This document shows positions 21,734 through 33,488 of a stretch of DNA of 64,000 bases, piece after piece. Under the pieces are notes generated by a model. That model did no database searches and had not been told where the DNA came from. It saw only the letters and a program-made list of their open reading frames with translations. Both the position numbers and the translations under genes were made by a program. Each line of letters begins with the position of its first letter. Within the stretch, counting starts at the first letter, position 1. Source of the stretch: Mycoemilia scoparia (taxonomy: Eukaryota; Kickxellomycota; Kickxellomycetes; Kickxellales; Kickxellaceae); the NCBI GenBank assembly GCA_027575805.1, contig JANBPU010000017.1:108976-172975 (forward strand). The letters run 5' to 3'.

Positions 21734-22657
21734 TTATTTCACCCAAGCTTTCCACAGTTGATCACCAAGGTAGTGATACAGTTCAACTCCCGTGCCCTTA
21801 TTAACTTTTTTTCTATATTTTAAAAATAATGTTATACCAGTGTCTATAATGGTGGGTAATTTATAGATATATACTGATTTGCTTACATATCATCTGTGGA
21901 CATTTTCAAAACACCAATTGCCAGGGCATGTTCCTTTCCTTCAGCCTTGATAGCGACAACCTTATTTTCTTCGAGATTTGTTTCTGGGAGCTCGGCACCC
22001 GCAGATGTCAGACCTGGGCACATTATATTGGCTCCAGACAGGACATACTTGATGGCTCCTCGATCCACTTGAACAGTCGGAAGAATGTCAGGAACTAAAC
22101 ATAGCCAAAGTCATATGGGGGTATTGGCCCATGATAAATATAGCACTACAGCCGAAAACAAATCGGTGGCGATAAACGGTACATCTTATACAGAGTTGTT
22201 TAAACTTACATTGGTGAACAAGGCGAAGAGAAGGTACTATGGGGTCATTAAACATCTGGAATGCAATGACAACCTCGTCGATCTTATACAATGAAACATG
22301 GCCCTTACTAACCGGGATTCATCCAAAAAACATTGATATTGATGTTAATGACATAGAAGCCACTACCATTTTTGGTATTACATCGAGTGCAGGGATGATT
22401 TATACTTACAACTTGACGTGGGTCAACGTGGCCTTTTTTGGCAATATTTCGTCGAGATGAGACTCTATTCCGGGATAGTTTTTTATCCACTGCGTGCGAA
22501 TTGCTCTTATTACTGATGTCTTGACTTGACTCTGACCACTCTGATCTTTAATATCAAATCTATGTAGCAGGAATGATGTCGTTGCGCATTGATCTTAGCA
22601 TGTGCTTGGGGAGGTTTGCAGTGGCAAGAATGTGCGCTGGCCTTACTTTTTAAACAT
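21734..22657 (-). CDS. TMA20: Tma20/MCTS1-like translation reinitiation and ribosome recycling factor
   Basis: Tma20 (MCT-1) acts with Tma22 (DENR) to release tRNA from post-termination 40S subunits. Five exons on the minus strand give 174 aa: 22647-22657 (only 11 nt), 22410-22538, 22210-22307, 21887-22094 and 21734-21812. The N-terminal domain reads [20 protein letters not shown] and [12 protein letters not shown]. The PUA domain is diagnostic: [20 protein letters not shown] and [20 protein letters not shown]. The end [17 protein letters not shown] matches yeast Tma20. The first exon was placed at MFK with an 11-nt length because the family starts MFK(K) and only this donor keeps phase with acceptor 22539-22540; that part is less certain. 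The gene is divergent from the ADP/ATP carrier 1.08 kb away. Confidence 0.9.
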
Positions 22658-23735
22658 TATGAGTACGTGCGTGCCAATGTATTCTTTAAGCTATATTCTA
22701 GAGAAACAATCGATGCTTGGTACTTGAAAATATCATTATGGCCCAAACTCAAAACAGTCTCTAACACTTTAGGGCAGAAACTTATGGGCCATAGATCTGG
22801 CAAGGGTGCTGGATGGATCATGTCCACAGCCAAATAAGGCGTCTAGTAGCTGTAATTCTAACACGATCTGGGACACGCTCGATTTTATTGCGAAAAGACA
22901 AGGGTGGGGATGAGGTGAATATAGGAACAGGCATCAAGTTTGTATTGCTATAAAAGAGCACTCCTAATGGCCAATAGCACTATACATACAAAATATCCCC
23001 ACACTGATCCCGAAATACCATTGCTGATATCAAACAGCAGCACGTCGAATGAAAGCCCTGTATGCTACCACCAGCGCCATTTTGGAGGTGATGAACATCC
23101 TGGCTCGGCTGCAATACTTCTATGATGATGTTAGTACCTGGCCAGTGCAGATATAACCCTACAATAAACGGCCCTTTTCTGGCCAAGGTGCTAAAAGGAT
23201 ACTTGGGCGATTTAGGCCTTGGTAGAATACATCTGTGGTAACTTGTTGATGCAGAACCCCGAGCTGCTGAGCAGGGTGATGGTCGGCACTCAAGGCCAGG
23301 GCTGTCAATGACATGTGCTGGCAAATCAATGGGGAATGGATGCTGGCCAAATGAAGGTACACAGCCACCCAAAGCACTGTTTGCAGGCACACGGTCTGCC
23401 GTTCTGCTCCGCTATTTCCGCCTTTGCAATGTTGATTAGTTGGAAATTGGAGAGATGGTTGGCTGATTCAGCCCCAAAAACACCAAACAAAAATTTTCGC
23501 TGCAAGTCATCTTTCAGACACTTGATCCTTAGCAGGCTCTTATCACCCCCAGTTTCGAAGGGTACAAATTGAGCAGCAACAGAAGGCCAGCTTATAAAAC
23601 GGCCACCAAGCTTGTCCATCAAAACCCTGTGCATATCTCGCCCTTCAGATTTATCCTCCCTCTCCTTTTATCTATTCTATAGAATATATATATTATTACC
23701 GCTTTGCAAAAGGCACGCTGATATAGACTTTCATA
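22658..23735. other. Divergent promoter region TMA20 / ADP-ATP carrier
   Basis: This 1.08-kb region separates two divergent genes. A TATA box (TATAAAA, 23593-23599) lies about 140 bp before the carrier ATG. ORFs of 82-136 codons within it have no recognisable motifs. No repeat or RNA gene was recognised. Confidence 0.45.
23593..23599 (+). promoter_or_regulatory. TATA box of the ADP/ATP carrier gene
   Basis: TATAAAA is located about 140 bp upstream of the start codon and is followed by a pyrimidine-rich tract (TTTATCCTCCCTCTCCTTTT near 23650), the usual layout of a strongly expressed fungal gene. Confidence 0.5.
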
Positions 23736-24756
23736 ATGGCTGATACCAAAGACGCTTCTACTGCTCTCAAATCCTTTGCCGTTGATCTTGCCGCTGGTGG
23801 TATTTCCGCTGGTGTTTCCAAGACCATCGTTGCCCCCATTGAGCGTGTCAAGCTCCTCCTCCAGGTCCAGGCCTCCTCCGACCAGATTGCTGCTGACAAG
23901 CGCTACAAGGGTATCATGGATGCTTTCCGCCGTATCCCCCAGGAACAGGGTGCCGCCTCTTTGTGGTAAGTGTTGAGATCCGAGTTTCTTGCAATTTATA
24001 CGAGCTGTGAATCTATCAATCTATCAAACACATTGGCTAATTCACAAATCCTGACGATTCTTTCTGATTCATAGGCGTGGTAACCTTTCCAACGTTATCC
24101 GTTACTTCCCTACCCAGGCCCTTAACTTTGCTTTCAAGGACAAGTACAAGGCTATGTTCCCCAAGTACAACCCCAACACTGACTTCTGGAAGTTCTTCGG
24201 TGCCAACATGGCTAGCGGTGGTCTTGCTGGTGCCACTTCTCTTTTCTTTGTCTACCCTCTTGACTTTGCCCGTACTCGTATGGCTGTCGATATTGGTACT
24301 GGTGCCAACCGTCAGTTCAGCGGTCTCAGTCAGTGCATTGGCTCCATCTACAAGTCCGACGGTATTGGAGGTCTCTACCAAGGTTTCGGTATGTCTGTTG
24401 CCGGTATCATCGTCTACCGTGCCGCCTACTTCGGTGGTTATGACACCCTCAAGCAGGTCGTTTTCAAGGACAACAAGAACCCCAACTTCTTCGCCTCCTG
24501 GATGGTTGCCCAGACTGTCACTGTTGCTGCCGGTCTTGTCTCATACCCCTTCGACACTATCCGCCGTCGTCTGATGATGCAGGCCGGAAGAGGCGAAGTT
24601 TTGTACAAGGGTCCCGTCGACTGCTTCCTCAAGCTCTACGGAGAGTCTGGCATCAAGGCCTTCTTCAATGGCGGTCTTTCCAACATCATCCGTGGTACTG
24701 GTGGTGCCTTGGTCCTCGTCTTCTACGATCAGCTTAAGAGAGCTCTTGGTTTCTAA
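23736..24756 (+). CDS. AAC: Mitochondrial ADP/ATP carrier
   Basis: The carrier exchanges cytosolic ADP for matrix ATP. Exons 23736-23965 and 24075-24756 give 303 aa. Three signatures are present: [29 protein letters not shown] and [14 protein letters not shown]. Other family segments are [34 protein letters not shown] and [20 protein letters not shown]. The ADP/ATP carrier hallmark is normally RRRMMM; here it reads RRRLMM (codons CGC CGT CGT CTG ATG ATG), a conservative change at the first methionine. Codon use is strongly biased to C-ending codons (ACC, GTC, TTC), unlike most neighbours, in keeping with very high expression. Flanking carriers YHM2 and the YMC1-like gene are separate paralogues. 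Confidence 0.97.
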
Positions 24757-25234
24757 GCACGCACTAAAACTCCTCAGTCCATTTTCATTATTCCTTTGTT
24801 GGGTTTTATTACATTTCTTTTGGCCTAATAAAAGGTGCTTTTTGCAAAGAATATCTGGTTAATGATTCTGTCTGTGTGTGGTATTAAAGGGTGTGGCATT
24901 TTTGTTAACTAGGGGATGGTTCATCGCTGATCCGCCTCAGCCAACTAGTCAAAGTTCAAAGGCTTTAGGCAAATTGGGTCTTCAGGAATTGTATATGGAA
25001 TGGATGATGATTGGTCCAAACCCAGCGGGCCCATTTCTTCCTACTACCATATAGATTCGATTCCAAGCGGAATCTTGCCAACTTGATCTTGATTTGCATT
25101 TTGGCAGGGGGTGGAGCGAAGTATTGTTTTGTGATGTGGCTGTGTGCGCGGGATGTTGGTTGTGGACAAAAAAGAGCGATCTTGCGGTTTTATCATGCAT
25201 TTTCCTTAGCACTCTACAACCTTTTAAATATTTA
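24757..25234. other. Intergenic region AAC-HEL2
   Basis: This 478-bp stretch contains the carrier 3' end (with AATAAA near 24827) and the HEL2 promoter. I see no further feature. Confidence 0.4.
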
Positions 25235-27838
25235 ATGACAAATATGATGTCTAGCTCTATCGCTAAAACTGCCACTGCCACGGAACATTCGAATTCCAAA
25301 TGCCCGGAAAAGACAAGTAAGAATGACAGCCAGAAAAAGGCTGTTAAGGGGAAAGAGGAGGAGGTTGAGGAGGAGGATGAATTCAAAGACTGCTGCTTCA
25401 TTTGCGCCAATCCAGTCAAAATATGGGCGGTAGGGCCTTGCAATCACCGCACCTGTTATCTTTGCAACCTCCGACTGCGTGCGCTATACGAAACAAAATC
25501 ATGCCCCTACTGTAAGGTAAGTGCTAGTGAGCGGCAATAGACCAAGGCAATGCGACAACTGCTTGGTTGCTTGCTCAAAAATACCAAATTCACAATGAGA
25601 ACGCATGGCACGACTGTATCGATTTTGTAGAGTGGTGTTGACATGATCAGGCCCTATATTGTTTTAGGATGAAATTGAGGTGATCATATATACCAAAGAT
25701 CCAGATGCCACATACCAGGAGCTCTCGCAGAAAAAATTCAAATTTCGAGATCAGAAGCTAGCAATAAATTGTGATGGAGCAGATGTTTACAGCCAGATAC
25801 GCCGTGATCTGGAGTTCCGGTGTCCCCACAGGAAATGTGACTATGTTGATGAAAAGGATTGGGATGGACTCAAGCAGCATACTCAAGATGCTCATGGAAT
25901 GTTTTTATGGTATGAACAAATGAATCGGCATTGTCTGCATTAAGATAGGCGTATCAAGTAAACTGATGATCTGTATTTCTATAGCGACCTGTGCATCAAG
26001 TACAAAATGGCATTTCCCTTTGAGCACCGCCTTTTCACCAAAAACAAACTCAGGCACCACAAGAGGGAAGGCGATGGGATCGGGTTCACTGGTCATCCAA
26101 AGTGCGACTTCTGTCATACCTGCTTCTACAGCGGGGATGAGCTTTTCACTCATTGCCGTGAAAGGCATGAGCAGTGCTTCATATGCATCCGAAACGGGAC
26201 TGGCCAGCAGGTCTACTTTAAGAATTACATTAAACTCGTAAGTGCATCACATAAACCAGGCAACTCTGTTTCTGTTTAGTGCGGGTAGTTGAGTACTAAC
26301 GGGTATATGTGGCGATTGTCTAGATGGCGCACTTTACTGAGGAGCACTACGTTTGCAAGCACCCAGAATGCCTCGAGAAGAAATTTATTGCCTTTGCAAC
26401 AGAGATGGATCTCAAGGCACACATGATTGAGGAGCATAGCAGCCAAATTGTTGGTCAGAAGGCCAAGCTTGAAGCAAAGAAGGTCAATGTTCAGTTTGCT
26501 TCATCCTCTCGGCAGCCCAGCCAGCGTAATGGAAGCGACAGAGAGGTAATTGCCATTGATTTTTTATTTCTCAACATTTATATTATGTTTTCCCACTACT
26601 ATCGTGATTTCTTAATGGCTAGGAAAACCAAAGACAAAAAAGAGATGGACAATCCACCACATCAAGCAAAAAGGGTCCATCAAAAGCTGGTGGAAAACGG
26701 CCGGTTGGGTTCGGTCAGCTTAGCCAGCCAGAGCCACCTGCACAGCAGCAGCAACAACAACAACAGCCTGAACCTAACCATCACAGCAGGCCAGCCGGTA
26801 TCCCTTCTACATCAGCCGGTTCATATAGACAAAGAGTGGCAGATGAAACCGAGTGGCCTTCGCTTTCATCGGGGGGTGATAATGGCACGACAACGCTAAG
26901 CCCCACACCCTCGTCCATTCGGTTATCTAGCACCACTGCTGGCAACCCAGGCCCAGACGCGGCGCTTGAGTAAGTAAAGTGCAAAATTTTCAGTAATGTG
27001 AAGATCTTTCTTGGGATATTCATTTAATCCATGGTACTATGCTTGTGCTTATTGTAGAGACTACAAGAGCCTTCTAAAGAATGTATCCACATACTTTAGT
27101 CACCGCGAACCACCTGTTGAGAGATTCAAAAATCTCACTGGATCATTTATTGAAGGAAATGTGCCTCCTGATGACTATATCAGCAACTGCTGGCTTCTGT
27201 TCCTCACCGCACCAAAGAAGGAGCCAAAGGCAATATTCAGCAAAGTGGTGAAGCAAGTTGTGGACCAAATCGACGATTCTGACCGAAAAAAGGCCCTCCT
27301 TACTGCCTATAACAACCACAAAGCCCGCCAGCAGCAGTTCCCAGATCTGATGCCATCGGGCTCGCCACAGATACATGGCAAACCAGCAACACCCCTCACT
27401 TCAGTCAGGACGCCAAGAGTCCTGGTCATCAAAGCCAAACCAGCCACACCAGGGCTCCCGACAAATGCTCATTGGGGCTCTGGAAAGGGGCGCGGTTCCG
27501 ATTCCCACAAGGCTGTTGGCTCGCTGTCACGGAATTCCTCCAGCTCTGACTTCCCATCACTGGTGTCACCATCGAGACCAACATCTGCCGCCACTGCACC
27601 CTCGGTATCTTCACGATACCAGCAGCCAGGGCCTAAGAAAAAGGGAGCCGAGCTTTCAAAGTCGGAATTCCCCGAACTTGGTCCACGCGCCAGGCCGAAG
27701 ATCCCGCCAGTAAACCCCATTCTGCCCCCCGGAACTTGGGTTGCCCCTGGGTCGGCCAATACCCCAGGACCAAAGAAAGGCAACACTGGCACACAAAAGG
27801 GCAAGAAGGGCAAGAAAACGCTTTTATACATAGGATAA
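25235..27838 (+). CDS. HEL2: HEL2/ZNF598-like RING E3 ubiquitin ligase for collided ribosomes
   Basis: Hel2 ubiquitinates 40S proteins of collided ribosomes and starts ribosome-associated quality control. Exons 25235-25516, 25668-25909, 25985-26237, 26324-26545, 26623-26969 and 27058-27838 give 708 aa. An acidic N-terminus precedes a RING (DCCFICANPVKIWAVGPCNH then CPYCK, about residues 50-95). Cys2His2-type fingers follow: CPHRKCDYVDEKDW, CDLCIKYKMAFPFEHRLF, CDFCHTCFYSGDELFTHC and the KHPECLEKKFIAFATEMDL segment. The remainder is Gln/Pro/Ser-rich, with a DYKSLLKNVSTYFSHRE helix block and a GTWVAPGS tail. Phases close across all introns. I used the first ATG of the frame (25235); ATGs at 25244 and 25247 are alternatives. 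Confidence 0.93.
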
Positions 27839-28451
27839 ATAGATTTATCAGCTGGTATTGATATTTTGCATATAATAGACAAGTCTGTGACGTGTATTGC
27901 TTACAGAACCTGGCACATTGCTAATAAGCTCTATAAAGAATCTCTAGTGTTGCAAGCTCACATATGTATGCAACTGGCAGAGTCTGCTCTAGAAGATTGC
28001 CACAATAATCTCTCCAAGACTAGCCTAAAATATGGGCCTATAAGGCCAGAATTGCAGGAGATGTATGAGGGTGCTGCTATCTGGCTCACTTTCGATGGAG
28101 AGCCTGCCAACTCTTTGTTGCTGATTTCTAGGTCAAAGCTACTGGCGATTCATGCTAGAATTGCTAGAAATAGTGAGTGCTGTGTTTTCTAATCAAGCCT
28201 TTGCAAGAGGAGTTTCACCTGACAACCCTCTTTGTGTCAAAGGGCGCAGTAATTTCTTGTTTGAGGCCTATCAGGCCGCAGCCCACAGCGCCCATAACGG
28301 TAGCATTTCAGTATCAGGGGCAGTGTGACCCGCTCTCCCTCTGCCACTGTAGTGGCTCGTGTGCTTCCTACTGCCTACAAGATAAACAAATCTGGAGATT
28401 GACATTGTTTGCTTTGATGCTTTTCTCTACTTTTCAATTGTTATAAATAAT
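27839..28451. other. Intergenic region HEL2-SAMHD1-like gene
   Basis: A 108-codon ORF at 27866-28192 (+) occupies much of this 613-bp stretch. It has no motif I recognise, no clear codon bias and no obvious promoter, so I treat it as noncoding. No repeat was recognised. Confidence 0.35.
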
Positions 28452-30751
28452 ATGGGCGTTCCTTCAAAATACTCCAGCACCATTACGAGCTTCACCGACG
28501 GTAGAGAATCCTGTGGTTCACCTACTCATCTGGATCCCTCCATGTCAAAGGGCTACAAGCATATCTACGATCCTATACATGTAAGGCGATCACACAGGCT
28601 ATCCGAATGCATCTAAGCACATCCTGGTGGGATTTTATTCTTATGCATTTCATCCTTTTCTGATAGGGATACATAAAGCTCGATTCCTATGTGATCGACT
28701 TTATAGACACACCACAGTTTCAGCGTCTGCGTGATCTGAAGCAGCTAGGAAGCGCATACTTTGTCTTTCCTGGCGCCAGTCACAACCGTTTTGAGCACAG
28801 TATAGGTAAACTGTCTGCGACTGTGCCGCAAAGGGCATTTAAGGGCATTCTGTGAATACTATATCTTTAACTCTAAACCTCGTTTGCTTCTATATAGGCG
28901 TCTCGCACTTGTCAAACAAAATGGTCCAGCAGCTAAAAAGCCATCAGCCAGAGCTAGGCATTAGTGATCGAGATGTGCGTTGCATTACACTGGCTGGGCT
29001 ATGTCACGATCTAGGTAGGCTCTATTTCTCGCAGCGTAGCAATAGTGGAAACTGCACTTTACTGCGAACTTGCGAACAATGATATATTACTCAGCCAACT
29101 TTTTTATGTTTGCCTGGATCTTTTGTTATACTTACCTCTAGGACATGGCCCCTTCAGCCACGTTTTTGACCGGGATTTTATCCCATGTGTTAGGTAAGAG
29201 GCAGAGCAAAACTTCTAGCCTAACCGCCCTGATGCACCTAATGGTCCATAAAGTTATACACCTTTATGCATGGAAGTGACATGTAATATCCAACTTTATA
29301 TTCAGGCCTGGATACAAGTGGGAACATGAGAACGCATCAGAAATGATGCTGGAGTATCTTATTGATGACAACAATATCGATATTGAAAAGGATGACATCA
29401 ACTTCATTAAAGACCTCATTGTTGGCACAAAGCGAAGCAGCAGGTAAGACAGGCTACTAAAGTTTTAAGCATAGCCGCTGTGCCAGTCTTTGACATATGC
29501 GATTAATTTAGGGAAGAAAAGGCCTTCTTGTTTGATATAGTTGCAAACAAGCGCAATTCTATTGATGTAGACAAATTCGACTATATCCAAAGAGATTGCC
29601 ATAGTGTAGGCCATAAGGGCAGCTACGACTATTCAAGGTAAATGTCTAACGATACCGATTTTATCTGGAACTAAGCGAAATATGTCGGATTTTTGGAAAC
29701 AGACATTTTATCTGTTTCTGTATATATAGGCTGATGTTCCGCTCGCGGGTTATTGATGACCAGATATGCTTTAACTACAAGGAGGTCTATGACCTCTTTG
29801 ACATGTACCAAACTAGATTCAGGCTTTTCAAACAAATATACAATCACAGAGCAGGTAGATTGTCCACTCATATAAATTACAATTTGGTCTCCAATATATT
29901 TGGTTGAAAAAAAGCACATATTTCCTGCTACTTACTAATTGCTACTTGTGATACTAATCTAATAGCCAAGGAAATCGAGTTGATGCTTGTAGATGCTATG
30001 GTTGCTGCCGATCCTGTTTTGAAAATATCGGAAATGATAGACTGCCCACAGGAGTATTTATATCTCACAGACAATATCATCGGTGAGATCGAAAGTTCGA
30101 GAGATCCAGTAAGTAGTTATAACAAAACTTATCATACCTGCGCACATACGACATTTATAGATATATTGTTAACTTATTTGTCTAACTTCTATGAATGTAT
30201 GCATGTGCTGTTTCTTTGGTTTTTGTTAGGCTCTCAAGGAATCAAAAGACATTGTGAGTAGAGTCCGACGCCGTGATCTTTACAAGTTTGTTGATGAATT
30301 CACGATTCCTCCCGCCGTTGCTCGTTACATTGAAAAGTCCAAGGTAACGCCAAGCCGCATAGTCGAGTACAGGGATGTTAATGACGATTTATCTGAATCC
30401 GACATAATTGTGAGATGGGGAAGACTACATTACGGAATGGGTCCTGAAAACCCAATTAAACACATTAGATTCTTTGCTGATAACTGTCCACACAAATCTT
30501 TTAATGTGACCGACGATACTGTTAGTCTGTGCATGCCCGCCAACTTTGAAGAAAATAAGCTTCAAATCTTTACCCGCGACCCAAAGAAGAGACAGTCCGC
30601 TCAGCGTGCAACTCGCCGCTTTATGGAAGAGTTTAACATTGAACTCTCCCAGTCGCATCCAATAATGGCATGTGCGAAAATAACCCCACATAAGGGAGAC
30701 ACACTGCCCGAGGTCATTGGTACACCCAAAGGCCGAAGGCTTCTGTTCTAA
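28452..30751 (+). CDS. SAMHD1-like HD-domain dNTP triphosphohydrolase
   Basis: The family hydrolyses dNTPs to deoxynucleoside and triphosphate. Nine exons give 496 aa: 28452-28580, 28667-28805, 28898-29014, 29142-29193, 29306-29443, 29512-29637, 29730-29854, 29966-30108 and 30230-30751. The metal site is complete: His in [13 protein letters not shown], the HD pair in [18 protein letters not shown], and the distal Asp in [15 protein letters not shown]. The start [20 protein letters not shown] and [18 protein letters not shown] match animal SAMHD1. There is no N-terminal SAM domain, the usual state outside animals. The frame runs through GACATT-GTGAGT at 30254 without an intron because the protein continues ([17 protein letters not shown]). 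Confidence 0.93.
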
Positions 30752-31206
30752 GTGCCTCGTCCATTTCTTTTTAAAATAACCCATCACGCTTAAATTGCAA
30801 TTCTACGATTTGTGTCAAAAATAAATATTATAAATACCCACTTTGGTTTGTATCCAAGCAATTACCACCAAACATTATAGCCCAACTAAACTACTCAAAG
30901 CACAAATGTTGATAATCAACTTTTGTTTGGTCATAAGCTGATTCTGCGTTTGTTTGTGATATAATGGAATGTTACATTTAATCGAATATAATATTTAGTA
31001 GGGGATATCCTTGGCTTGTTTATGTGTTCTATAATTTACCAATGTTGATGCTTAAAAATAGTTTGCTTTAAATTGACAGCGCGTCTTTTCCCTAAAATTT
31101 AAATATATCTATCACCAAACTGACAAAACTTTAATATGTACAATAGAAGAATGTCATCAAAATTCCCTCTTAAGCACTGGAGGGTCGAATATGTATGTGT
31201 GTATCC
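30752..31206. other. Convergent intergenic spacer
   Basis: This 455-bp, very AT-rich spacer separates the convergent SAMHD1-like and HAP5 genes. Poly(A)-type signals (AATAAATATTATAAATA near 30820) are visible. Nothing else was recognised. Confidence 0.4.
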
Positions 31207-32533
31207 TCAGTAGCCACCACCGCCACCTGGAGCAGTGCCACTACCATCTACGCCTGAGCCTCCTTGCATTGTATACCCGCCAGCAAGGGTAGGTGTGTTG
31301 ACATTTGAGGATGCTGACGAGTAATATCCAGGCTGAGACACTTGAACACTGCTACCAGCGCCACCGCCTGATGTTGGGAGCTGGTAGGCATTGCTTGAGA
31401 GCGTATAATTTGTTGGCGAAATGCCATCTTGGGTGGACCTTGTGGTTGGGATGTTTGCTGACCTAAGAAAACCGTGGCTCAACTGGTCCATAAGTGGCAA
31501 TGCAGACCCACCAGGCCCCTGAAACATGTATTGTCCGTTTCCAACCATTCGTGGGATTCCGGGATGCACTCCAGCATAGTAGTCCAGGTTCTAAAATTCA
31601 AGCAAGTAAAGTGCACTTAGAAAAGATTTAAATGCAGCACAAAAAAGATAAAGGACTCTTGTACCTACCACTCTGTCTGGTCTTACCATGCTGGTGGAGC
31701 TTTTGACTGACTCCTCTCTGGGCACGATGTCGATCAGAAAGTCAAACATGTCTGACTTTGATACTGCATGCGAGATGTCGCTGCGCTGTAGGGTACGGCG
31801 CTTATTTTCTTCTGCATGCAGCCATGCACGAAGAGTAAGCTCTAGAATCATGATTTCGCTAATTATTATGAACATAGATCCGGCTATTCAGAATCACTAT
31901 CAGTCATAGCAACTATGTGATAGTTATCAACACAAACATGCGGCTCCTATATCTTACCATGCTTTTGAAAAAATCACTGGTGCCTATGGTAGTGGTAAGT
32001 TAAAAGTGTTGCCCTTTGGTTGAATAGTGTTTAAAATGTGTGTTTTTTTCTTGACAGACAAGTACAAAAGTTCAAATATCTTTACCTCAGCGCTTATCAT
32101 CTAGAGACAAATGTAAGGGCATTGTCATTGTTAGTATTGATATGAAACTATTTGTCCCCATTGTATTAGTGGGTACATTCTATTTGGAGCTACTATCCTT
32201 TACCTTTACATCCTCGTCTGTTTTCATTACTTTTTTTATACGCGCCAGAGGGAGTTGGTGGAGCTTGAAGTCGTGTGTCCCGCTCTGTATCTCCTCAACC
32301 TGTGCTTTCCAAAAATCTTGTATGGTTTTTACCTGCTTGCCCAAGGCTTGGTTGCGGACTAAACCAGAGACCTGTGGTTGCTCAGAGGGTGTAATAGACT
32401 GCTGGGCTCCTCCACTCAGCCCTAAAGATCTAGCTGCGCCGTCTCCTGGGTAGCCGCCACCGCCTGGATTCCCGATTCCATAGCTAGAGTCTGGCTCTCC
32501 TCCGTATAAAGCACTGTGATTAAGGTTGGACAT
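31207..32533 (-). CDS. HAP5: CCAAT-binding complex subunit HAP5 / NF-YC
   Basis: NF-YC forms a histone-fold dimer with NF-YB (HAP3) and, with NF-YA (HAP2), binds CCAAT boxes. Five exons on the minus strand give 314 aa: 32204-32533, 32086-32100, 31958-31983, 31669-31858 and 31207-31590. The second exon is only 15 nt (MISAE). The histone fold is diagnostic: [52 protein letters not shown] and [20 protein letters not shown] (about residues 80-190). The C-terminal part is Gly/Ser/Pro-rich and ends GGGGGY, an activation-domain-like composition. The donor at 31668 was taken as GTG|gtaggt; AGA|gtggta three nt upstream is an alternative. The upstream DNA carries a MITE-B copy. Confidence 0.94.
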
Positions 32534-33488
32534 ATGCTATTAGATTTAGAAAAGATGAGAGCTAAAGTATAAAGTGTTTGCGCTTATTTTGACTATCAAT
32601 TGCCAATTGGAGAAGAAGAGGTGGTTCTTTAGAAGAGCAAGAGGCACAGCTATGTACATGTTTGTTAATGCCAGCATCAGCTAGAAAAATGCAATGGGAA
32701 GAATGTGCTGCTGCGGGTGATCTTAAAATCCCACATTGGCCCCATGCATCAAGAACGTGCTCCACTAGCAGATCAGCCACGTGGAACGGCACGCCAAGGT
32801 CTCTCCTGGCTTTTCTAGCCTGAATATAAAATGCCAAACTTAGTTTAGTACACATGGAATTTGGGCGGGCTTTTGTTAGTTCAGCTGCGCTAACATTGGG
32901 CATAAAAATAGATGAATTGTGGGTAGAGTCACCAATGCCTAATATGGCTAGATACCCCATATTAAATGGGCAATAATTTTTGAAGAGTGAAAGTTTACTA
33001 GTAAAACTGGACATCCATTTAGCTGTGATTTCCCCTATAATCACTGGTCCCCAAAATTCACCCTTCAAAAATTATGATCCAAATTGTAAATGTCAGAGGC
33101 GTTAAAAATTCAGTATAATGCCATTTTGTTAGACTTGAAGCAAGACTTGTGTAGGCAGTCACTTTGACGGATTTTAGGTAAACTATCAAGATTTAAACAC
33201 AGCATGTAATAGGATGATAAGATGCTTTTAAATATATTTTATTGAACTAGCATGCTTAGTGTACATATGGTCGAATTTCATTATAAGACAGATGTGGGAG
33301 TAATGTGAAAGGCATGGTAAAAATAATAAATATTCTGAGGGAAGGGTTTTATAGCGGTGACACATTGACACCAATTTTATGCTTGATCAAGGGAGAAGTT
33401 TGAGCACGTCTTGTAGACATGGTTTGTTTGTTCTCTGATATGTGTGCGTACGAATGTATGCAAAAGAAGATGGTGGTTGTTTTTAAAG
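32534..33488. other. Intergenic region CLASP-HAP5 with a 168-codon ORF and a MITE
   Basis: This 955-bp region holds the HAP5 promoter, a MITE-B copy (32965-33083) and the CLASP 3' end. A 168-codon minus-strand ORF (32562-33068) begins inside the MITE. Its later part is moderately codon-like but has no motif I recognise. Treated as noncoding. Confidence 0.4.
32965..33083 (-). mobile_element. MITE-B copy 1
   Basis: The two ends are inverted repeats, ATAATTTTTGAAGAGTGAA and TTCACCCTTCAAAAATTAT. The internal core (reverse strand) is CTATAATC...GCTGTGATTTCCCC, matching the family core TATAGGGGCAATCGCAGCCA. Length is about 119 bp. Confidence 0.75.

Noticed and set aside
22980..23390. 136-codon minus-strand ORF in the ADP/ATP carrier promoter
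   Set aside because: Low-information composition and no family resemblance; overlapping alternative frames are equally open.
27866..28192. 108-codon plus-strand ORF between HEL2 and the SAMHD1-like gene
   Set aside because: No recognisable domain or leader, and it fits a 3'-UTR/promoter interval.
32562..33068. 168-codon minus-strand ORF upstream of HAP5
   Set aside because: Its first part is MITE-B sequence, no domain is recognisable, and it occupies the HAP5 promoter. Kept only as a remark.
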